DNA of 64,000 nt, from contig CM059560.1 of the NCBI GenBank assembly GCA_030386875.1, positions 43,256,757 through 43,320,756 of the forward strand, in the 5' to 3' direction. The translations under genes were made by a program, and so were the position numbers. Positions 61,501 through 64,000 of the stretch are shown piece by piece. A model generated the notes under the pieces. That model had not been told where the DNA came from, did not search any database, and was given only the letters and a program-made list of their open reading frames with translations. The DNA is from Morinoia aosen. Taxonomy: Eukaryota > Arthropoda > Malacostraca > Amphipoda > Talitridae. The stretch's first letter is position 1. The number at the start of each line of letters is the position of its first letter.

Positions 61501-64000
61501 TGTACGCTGTAGAGATACCTCGTGTACTCCTTTGTACGTTCTAGAGATATTTCCTGTACTCCTTTTTGCGCTGTAGAGATACCTTCTGTACTCCTTTGAG
61601 CGCTGTAGAGATACCTTCTGTACTCCTTTGTGCGCTGTAGAGATACCTTCTGTACTCCTTTGTGCGCTGTAGAGATACCTTCTGTACTCCTTTGTACGCT
61701 GTAGAGATACCTTCTGTACTCCTTTGTGCGCTGTAGAGATACCTTCTGTACTCCTTTGTACGCTGTAGAGATACCTCGTGTACTCCTTTGTACGTTCTAG
61801 AGATATTTCCTGAACTCCTTTGTGCGCTGTAGAGATACCATATGTACTCGTTTGTGCGCTGTAGAGATACCTTCTGTACTCCTTTGTGCGCTGTAGAGAT
61901 ACCTTCTGTACTCCTTTGTACGCTGTAGAGATACCTTCTGTACTCCTTTGTGCGCTGTAGAGATACCTTCTGTACTCCTTCGTGCGCTGTAGAGATACCT
62001 TCTGTACTCCTTTGTACGCTGTAGAGATACCTCGTATACTCCTTTGTACGTTCTAGAGATATTTCCTGTACTCCTTTGTGCGCTGTAGAGATACCTTCTG
62101 TACAACTTTGTGCGCTGTAGAGATACCTTCTGTACTCCTTTGTGCGCTGTAGAGATACCTTCTGTACTCCTTTGTACGCTGTAGAGATACCTTCTGTACT
62201 CCTTTGTGCGCTTTAGAGATACCTTCTGTACTCCTTTGTACGCTGTAGAGATACCTTCTGTACTCCTTTGTACGCTGTAGAGATACCTCGTGTACTCCTT
62301 TGTACGTTCTAGAGATATTTCCTGTACTCCTTTGTGCGCTGTAGAGATACCTTCTGTACTCCTTTGAGCGCTGTAGAGATACCTTCTGTACTCCTTTGTG
62401 CGCTGTAGAGATACCTTCTGTACTCCTTTGTACGCTGTAGAGATACCTTCTGTACTCCTTTGTGCGCTGTAGAGATACCTTCTGTACTCCTTTGTACGCT
62501 GTAGAGATAACTTCTGTACTCCTTTGTACGCTGTAGAGATACCTCGTGTACTCCTTTGTACGTTCTAGAGATATTTCCTGTACTCCTTTGTGCGCTGTAG
62601 AGATACCTTCTGTACTCCTTTGTGCGCTGTAGAGATACCTTCTGTACTCCTTTGTGCGCTGTAGAGATACCTTCTGTACTCCTTTGTACGCTGTAGAGAT
62701 ACCTTCTGTACTCCTTTGTGCGCTGTAGAAATACCTTCTGTACTCCTTTGTACGCTGTAGAGATACCTCGTGTACTCCTTTGTACGTTCTAGAGATATTT
62801 CCTGTACTCCTGTGTGCGCTGTATAGATACCTTCTGTACTCCTTTGTGCGCTGTAGAGATACCTTCTGTACTCCTTTGTGCGCTGTAGAGATACCTTCTG
62901 TACTCCTTTGTGCGCTGTAGAGATACCTTCTGTACTCCTTTGTGCGCTGTAGAGATACCTTCTGTACTCCTTTGTGCGCTGTAGAGATACCTCGTGTACT
63001 CCTTTGTACGCTGTAGAGATACCTTCTGTACTCCTTTGTACGCTGTAGAGATACCTCGTGTACTCCTTTGTGCGCTGTAGAGATACCTTCTGTACTCCTT
63101 TGTACGCTGTAGAGATACCTCGTGTACTCCTTTGTACGTTTTAGAGATATTTCCTGTACTCCTTTGTGCGCTGTAGAGATACCTTCTGTACTCCTTTGTG
63201 CGCTGTAGAGATACCTTCTGTACTCCTTTGTGCGCTGTAGAGATACCTTCTGTACTCCTTTGTGCGCTGTAGAGATACCTTCTGTACTCCTTTGTGCGCT
63301 GTAGAGACACCTTCTGTACTCCTTTGTGCGCTGTAGAGATACCTTCTGTACTCCTTTGTGCGCTGTAGAGATACCTTCTGTACTCCTTTGTGCGCTGTAG
63401 AGATACCTTCTGTACTCCTTTGTGCGCTGTAGAGATACCTTCTGTACTCCTTTGTGCGCTGTAGAGATACCTCGTGTACTCCTTTGTACGCTGTAGAGAT
63501 ACCTTCTGTACTCCTTTGTGCGCTGTAGAGATACCTTCTGTACTCCTTTGTACGCTGTAGAGATACCTTCTGTACTCCTTTGTGCGCTGTAGAGATACCT
63601 CGTGTACTCCTTTGTACGTTCTAGAGATATTTCCTGTACTCCTTTGTGCGCTGTAGAGATACCTTCTGTACTCCTTTGTGCGCTGTAGAGATACCTTCTG
63701 TACTCCTTTGTGCGCTGTAGAGATACCTTCTGTACTCCTTTGTGCGCTGTAGAGATACCTTCTGTACTCCTTTGTGCGCTGTAGAGATACCTCGTGTACT
63801 CCTTTGAACGCTGTAGAGATACCTTCTGTACTCCTTTGTACGCTGTAGAGATACCTCGTGTACTCCTTTGTGCGCTGTAGAGATACCTTCTGTACTCCTT
63901 TGTACGCTGTAGAGATACCTCGTGTACTCCTTTGTGCGCTGTAGAGATACCTTCTGTACTCCTTTGTACGCTGTAGAGATACCTCGTGTACTCCTTTGTA
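58511..64000. repeat. Long-range copy of 27.8-33.6 kb, running off the window
   Basis: Marker order CTCGTGCACTCC, CTGTACCTTTTTG, TCTGTTTTCC, ATTTCCTGAACTCC, TACAACTTTGTG and GTGTGCGCTGTATAG repeats that of 27.8-33.57 kb. The offset is 30,685 at the left edge. A stretch near 59.1 kb fits 25.3 kb better (offset 33,821). From about 59.3 kb to the end the offset is a steady 30,429. Only a handful of point differences were noticed, for example ACCATATG near 61,838, GCTGTCGAG near 59,971 and TACTCCTATG near 60,533. Confidence 0.86.

Larger units (their letters stand above)
1..64000. repeat. Giant 32-bp satellite array, about 2,000 monomers, all head-to-tail
   Basis: Every line of the window is the same 32-bp unit or a close variant; a clean type A copy is 1261-1292. 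Its composition is 12 T, 8 C, 7 G and 5 A (47% GC), strongly T-rich on this strand. Every monomer carries GTAC, and type A carries GCGC. I saw no inverted monomer and no non-satellite insertion, and the array is cut by both window edges. Size, purity and lack of genes are typical of eukaryotic satellite heterochromatin; that assignment and any chromosomal position are inference. The unit does not match the telomere repeats or CENP-B box I know, and I do not recognise the family. Confidence 0.97.

Noticed and set aside
1..64000. CRISPR array
   Set aside because: The unit length (32 bp) is in the repeat range, but repeats abut with no spacers and no leader or cas gene is present.
1..64000. Telomere repeat or CENP-B box
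   Set aside because: No TTAGGG-type, TTTAGGG-type or CENP-B-box-like motif is present in the monomer consensus.
1..64000. Insertion sequence, transposon or retroelement inside the array
   Set aside because: No break in monomer periodicity longer than 20 bp was found; the only irregular unit (23.7 kb) is made of deletions.

Overview
The whole 64,000-base window is one uninterrupted tandem array of a 32-bp monomer, about 2,000 copies, all in the same orientation. I found no unique DNA, no recognisable gene, no RNA gene, no mobile element and no flanking sequence; the array runs off both ends. A pure satellite of this size points to heterochromatin of a eukaryotic chromosome (centromeric, pericentromeric, subtelomeric or sex/B-chromosome type) read by a long-read assembly. 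The sequence does not let me name the species. Nothing suggests a bacterium or virus.

Three monomer types account for nearly everything. Type A (TTTGTGCGCTGTAGAG core, ACCTTCTG end) is the bulk. Type B (TTTGTACGCTG core, ACCTCGTG end) is less frequent. Type C (TACGTTCTAGAG core, ATTTCCTG end; about six differences from A) recurs every 4 to 14 monomers and is usually preceded directly by B. The typical phrase is therefore C-A-A-A-(A...)-B-C. In parts, for example 37.7-38.5 kb and 46.0-46.6 kb, it becomes an exact 192-bp six-monomer higher-order repeat.

Above the monomer scale the window is built from multi-kilobase direct duplications, traceable through private point variants and indels. The 1.08-5.68 kb stretch recurs at 8.76-13.36 kb (offset 7,680), and 1-2.9 kb recurs at 5.86-8.76 kb (offset 5,856). 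13.3-18.4 and 18.4-23.6 kb are a tandem pair (offset 5,152). 23.6-31.9 kb is a mosaic of shorter duplicated blocks. 31.9-38.9 and 38.9-47.1 kb are a tandem pair (offset 7,066 rising to 8,121 through one 8-monomer loss and one 1,311-bp gain). 48.5-52.65 and 52.65-56.8 kb are a tandem pair (offset 4,149) with no difference in the frames I compared. From about 58.5 kb to the end the sequence repeats 27.8-33.6 kb (final offset 30,429). After the few off-register monomers are counted, these offsets are exact multiples of 32, so change proceeds by whole-monomer unequal exchange or conversion.

The minus strand is stop-free in type A and B monomers in all three registers. Because 32 is not a multiple of 3, a frame cycles through all registers every 96 bp and gives 32-residue periodic peptides up to 984 residues long. 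Only type C carries a minus-strand stop, in one of three registers, so frame length simply reports the spacing of C monomers. I do not call any of these a gene.
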